Source: JABCPH02 sp963524305
GTDB lineage: Bacteria > Fusobacteriota > Fusobacteriia > Fusobacteriales > Leptotrichiaceae
Length of the DNA stretch: 64,000 bases
Assembly (NCBI GenBank): GCA_963524305.1
Contig: CAURGH010000008.1
Location: 1-64,000 of the forward strand
Reading direction: 5' to 3'
The position numbers were made by a program, and so were the translations under genes. Shown here piece after piece: positions 61,070-64,000 of the stretch (within the stretch, counting starts at the first letter, position 1; each line of letters starts with the position of its first letter). A model generated the notes under the pieces. That model was not told where the DNA came from. It saw only the letters and a program-made list of their open reading frames with translations, and ran no database searches.

Positions 61070-61525
61070 ATGACTTTGAAACAAGCATTACTTGAAAATG
61101 ATTCAGTATCATTAAGACAAAATGCAAAAACATGGCAAGAAGCTATTGAAATTTGTATGAAACCGTTGGTTAAAAGTGGAGCAGTAAAAAAAGAATATGT
61201 AGATGCAATTATTGAAAGAACAAAAGAATTAGGACCGTTCTATATATTAGCACCAGGACTTGCTATGCCACACGAAAGACCTGAAGAAGGTGTAAATAGA
61301 AATGCATTTAGCTTTATAACTTTAGAAGAACCAGTAGTTTTTGATGACGGGCAAGAAGTAGATATTTTAATAGGATTAGCAGCCGAAAATGCAGATGTTC
61401 ACAAGGAAGAATCAATTCGACAAATCGTTATGTTGTTTGACGATAAAGATGTATTCGATAAAATAAGAGCATCAGAAAAACCAGAAGATATTTATAAGAT
61501 TATTGACGATGTCGTGAATGCTTAA
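61070..61525 (+). CDS. PTS sugar transporter IIA component (UlaC/mannitol-type)
   Basis: A 151-residue IIA protein of the mannitol/fructose-ascorbate superfamily (PF00359). The phosphorylatable histidine is in LAPGLAMPHERPEEGV near residue 67, and FITLEEPVVFDDGQEVDILIGLAA is typical of the UlaC group. It passes phosphate from HPr to a IIB domain, but the adjacent IIB gene is truncated and no IIC gene is near, so its partner must be elsewhere or it has a regulatory role. The start at 61070 is set by GGAGG; 61055 is in frame. Confidence 0.88.
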   Translation: MTLKQALLENDSVSLRQNAKTWQEAIEICMKPLVKSGAVKKEYVDAIIERTKELGPFYILAPGLAMPHERPEEGVNRNAFSFITLEEPVVFDDGQEVDILIGLAAENADVHKEESIRQIVMLFDDKDVFDKIRASEKPEDIYKIIDDVVNA

Positions 61526-61594
61526 ATATGTAATGAATAAAAATAAGAGATAATTTAAAATTAATTGTAAGTTTATAGAAAAAAATGTTTTATG

Positions 61595-61634
61595 AAAACT
61601 ACTTTTGATGAAAATTGAAGGTAGTTTTTTTTGA
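61595..61634 (+). terminator. Terminator after the IIA gene
   Basis: AAAACTACTTT pairs with the arm GAAGGTAGTTTT (one mismatch or G-U) and is followed by a run of T. The remaining spacer to 61924 is very AT-rich; no riboswitch fold was recognised. Confidence 0.6.
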
Positions 61635-61924
61635 AATTTTTCATTCATTTTTTAGAAAAAAACGAATAATGTGATATAAAGAGTTTAAAATTTAAAAGAT
61701 TTTATAAAAATTAACTTTTTATATGTATTTATTATACAATAATATATAAAAATTTTCAAAAATTATTATTATAATTTAAAAAGTAAAATATTTATAAAAA
61801 ATTTAAATTTTTGTAATTTATTTGTTTGATTTTGTATTTTTTAAATAAATATTGTAAAAAAGGTTGAAATATTGGAAAATATGTTTTAAAATATATATAA
61901 ATAAATTTTTAAGGAGGCAAAAAA

Positions 61925-62524
61925 ATGAAAAGTTTAAAAAATGATTTTTCTTTAATGTCAAGTTTGTTGATACCAGTAGCGGTAGCTATTAATTTTGCGG
62001 GTTTTGGAATTGTTAAATTATTGCAAATTCCAATATTTTTAGATTCGATTGGATCGGTATTTATTAGCCTTATTGCAGGGCCTTGGGTTGGAATAGCAAC
62101 AGCAGTTATTACAAGTCTTATTACTGGAAGTTTTTCTCCTGAATATTTTGCTTTTATACCAGTAGGAATATGTAACGCTCTGGTTGTAGGATTAGTAGGA
62201 AAAATAAAAACTAAAAATTTAATAACTAAGACAATCATAGTAAGTTTGGCATTAGCTTTAACATCAATACTTGTATCTATTCCTATAATTATTAAAGTTT
62301 ATGGTGGATTTACAGGAAATGCTTCATCTACAGTAGTAGTTTTATTCAAAAGTTTAGGATTTAGTTTAGGACAGGCAGTTGGGATAGCTACTATGTTGAC
62401 AGAAGCTACTGATAAAATTGTAACTACAATAATTTCTATGTTAATTATAAAAAGTATGTCAGATAGATATTTAATAAAATTTAAGTATGGTGGAAATTAT
62501 ATTTATAAAAAAAATGGAGAATAA
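61925..62524 (+). CDS. ECF transporter S (substrate-binding) component
   Basis: A 199-residue membrane protein with about six helices and the layout of ECF S components: LLIPVAVAINFAGFGIVKLLQ, LDSIGSVFISLIAGPWVGIA, FAFIPVGICNALVVGLVGK. It is followed directly by the energy-coupling genes ecfT and ecfA, so it is a group I ECF module with its own ATPase. The substrate cannot be read from sequence; a vitamin or its precursor is usual. Cobalamin would suit the B12-dependent locus nearby but nothing in the sequence proves it. AAGGAGG precedes the start. Confidence 0.8.
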   Translation: MKSLKNDFSLMSSLLIPVAVAINFAGFGIVKLLQIPIFLDSIGSVFISLIAGPWVGIATAVITSLITGSFSPEYFAFIPVGICNALVVGLVGKIKTKNLITKTIIVSLALALTSILVSIPIIIKVYGGFTGNASSTVVVLFKSLGFSLGQAVGIATMLTEATDKIVTTIISMLIIKSMSDRYLIKFKYGGNYIYKKNGE

Positions 62525-62530
62525 AAAATT

Positions 62531-63283
62531 ATGATTAAAAATTTTTTGAAAAATTTATATCCTCTTACAAAATTTTATTTGGCAGTATCTTTATTAATTT
62601 CAGCATTTATTTTGCCAAATTATATTTATGGATATTTATTGATATTAATTTGTGGAATTATTGTCTATTTTTATGGAAAATTAGGAATTTATCTAAAAAG
62701 AGTATTTTTTAGCTTGTTTTTTTTAACTTTAATTATATTTGCTGTACAAGGGCTTATGATACCTTCTAATGAGATTATGGCAAAATTTGGTTTTATTACA
62801 GTATATAAGGCTGGAATAATAACAGCGGCAAAGCTAACTTCTAAAATTTCAGCCTTAGTTTCTACTGTAACGATGCTGACACTGGTATCAAAAGCTAAAG
62901 AATTTACGGTAGCTCTAGAAAAAAAAGGACTTAATTCAAAAGCTGCGTTTATACTTCTCTTATCGCTTCAAATGATTCCTGAAATGAAAAAACAGTCAGA
63001 TGTTATTATGGATTCACAAAAGGCAAGAGGTGTGGAAACTGAAGGAAATGTTTTCGTTAGATTTAAAGTGCTTTTACCTGTATTTATTCCGCTTGTGCTA
63101 GGTTCGATTGTAAATACAGAAGAAAGAGCGATTACACTAGAAGCAAGAGGTTTTTCAATAGGAGAAAAAAGAACGATATTGAATGAATTAAAAGAGACAA
63201 AAAATGACAAAATTGTAAAAATAATACTTGTGATTTTTTTAATTTTGTGTATTGCTTGGAGGATTTTATGGGTATTGAAATAA
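62531..63283 (+). CDS. ecfT: ECF transporter transmembrane component EcfT
   Basis: A 250-residue EcfT/CbiQ-type protein with hydrophobic helices in the first half and the two cytoplasmic coupling-helix motifs: DSQKARGVETEG near residue 160 and LEARGFSIGEKR near 208 (A-R-G signature in both). It links the S component to the ATPases. It lies between the S gene (6-base gap) and the ATPase gene (16-base overlap). Confidence 0.93.
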   Translation: MIKNFLKNLYPLTKFYLAVSLLISAFILPNYIYGYLLILICGIIVYFYGKLGIYLKRVFFSLFFLTLIIFAVQGLMIPSNEIMAKFGFITVYKAGIITAAKLTSKISALVSTVTMLTLVSKAKEFTVALEKKGLNSKAAFILLLSLQMIPEMKKQSDVIMDSQKARGVETEGNVFVRFKVLLPVFIPLVLGSIVNTEERAITLEARGFSIGEKRTILNELKETKNDKIVKIILVIFLILCIAWRILWVLK

Positions 63284-64000
63284 AAAATTTTAGTTATAAA
63301 TATCCGATGGAAGATAAGAATGTTTTGGAAAATTTGAATTTGAAGATTGAAAAAGGCGAATTCTGGGCAGTTGTTGGGAAAAATGGAAGTGGAAAAACGA
63401 CACTTTGTAATGCTCTTAGAAGATTTGTGCCAGATTTTTACAAGGGAGAAGTGACTGGAGAAATTGCAGTTGATGGGAAAAATTTGAAAGATTTTAGTCC
63501 AAAAGAACTTGTGACAAAAATTGGTTTTGTGTTTCAAAATCCATTTACACAAATTAGCGGAGTAAAAGATACTGTTTTTGAAGAAATCGCTTATGGTTTG
63601 GAAAATCTTTCAGTAAAAAAAGAAGAAATAATAAAAAGAGTAAATGAAACATTGAAATTACTTGAAATAGAGCATTTGAAGGATAAAAATCCACAAGAGA
63701 TGTCTGGAGGTCAAAAACAGCGTGTTGCATTGGCTTCAATAATCGTGATGGACCCTGAAATATTAGTAATCGATGAACCAACTTCACAGCTTGATCCAAA
63801 AGGAACACAAGATATTTTTAAAATAATAAATATTATGGCTAAAAAAGGGAAAACGATAATTTTGGTGGAACATAAATTTGAATTGATTGCAGAGTATGCC
63901 GAAAAAATTGTAGTTTTGGATGAAGGAAAAATAATTTTAAGCGGAAAAGCTAGTGAAGTTTTAAATAATAAAAGTTTATTGGAAAAGGGAATTGGAATGA
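63268..64000 (+). CDS. ecfA: ECF transporter ATPase (3' end outside window)
   Basis: The first 244 codons of an ABC ATPase, open at the window end. Walker A is VVGKNGSGKTTL near residue 37, Q-loop FVFQNPFTQI near 90, signature EMSGGQKQRVALASI near 143, Walker B ILVIDEPTSQLDP near 165 and the switch histidine in LVEHKFELI near 198. It overlaps ecfT by 16 bases. Whether it is a single ATPase or the first half of a fused pair cannot be seen here. Confidence 0.93.
   Translation, partial: MGIEIKNFSYKYPMEDKNVLENLNLKIEKGEFWAVVGKNGSGKTTLCNALRRFVPDFYKGEVTGEIAVDGKNLKDFSPKELVTKIGFVFQNPFTQISGVKDTVFEEIAYGLENLSVKKEEIIKRVNETLKLLEIEHLKDKNPQEMSGGQKQRVALASIIVMDPEILVIDEPTSQLDPKGTQDIFKIINIMAKKGKTIILVEHKFELIAEYAEKIVVLDEGKIILSGKASEVLNNKSLLEKGIGM

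Noticed and set aside
1..64000. CRISPR array
   Set aside because: I saw no regularly spaced direct repeats with unique spacers and no cas genes on either strand.

Overview
The window is AT-rich bacterial chromosome. Its gene set points to the Fusobacteriota, most likely Leptotrichia or a close relative. The evidence is very low GC, a giant autotransporter with the N-terminal region seen in Leptotrichia-type autotransporters, a TatA/TatC-only Tat system, and a large cobalamin-dependent microcompartment locus. The genus is inferred from remembered family resemblance, not from a database search.

Layout. 1-5442: end of a tRNA-Asn, a cyclase-family hydrolase, rpmB and ppc, with long repeat-bearing spacers. 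5912-10683 (minus strand): an iron-uptake operon, efeO-efeB-efeU-tatC-tatA, in which the Tat translocase is linked to its likely substrate EfeB. 10945-18864: mutS2, a Septu-like ATPase/HNH defence pair, cysS, mreB and a DNA polymerase III delta-prime-like gene. 18977-20079: an EndoU-domain nuclease with a probable immunity gene. 20144-21082: a PspC protein and a YhcH-family protein.

21195-47224 is one bacterial microcompartment (BMC) super-locus. It encodes both a B12-dependent diol dehydratase (pduCDE with reactivase pduGH) and ethanolamine ammonia-lyase (eutBC with reactivase eutA). The shell proteins are PduB, two near-identical PduA-type hexamers, EutS/PduU, EutN, EutL, and a hexamer with a long acidic tail ending in a SAP-like motif. 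Core enzymes are two CoA-acylating aldehyde dehydrogenase homologues (one without its catalytic cysteine), PduL, an iron alcohol dehydrogenase, EutQ and an EutT-type adenosyltransferase. EutH imports ethanolamine, and a secreted HAD phosphatase may liberate it from phosphoethanolamine. The only regulator seen is EutV/EutW; an ANTAR-type RNA hairpin followed by a terminator-like hairpin in the pduB leader suggests that this ethanolamine-type system also controls the diol dehydratase genes.

47540-52307: TPR protein, TtcA-like thiolase, uppP, hemZ-like radical SAM gene, helix-hairpin-helix protein and tRNA-Leu(CAA). 52473-60729: a decayed autotransporter barrel copy, a decayed RelB/YoeB-type toxin-antitoxin module, and an intact 2320-residue autotransporter whose promoter spacer contains a T8 tract. 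60957-64000: a PTS IIB stub with an intact IIA, then an ECF transporter operon (S, T and a truncated ATPase) running off the end.

Points most worth attention: the hybrid Pdu/Eut locus, the Cys-to-Ser aldehyde dehydrogenase homologue, the tailed shell protein, three related hairpins just upstream of ribosome-binding sites in the BMC locus, the EndoU/immunity pair, and the T8 promoter.
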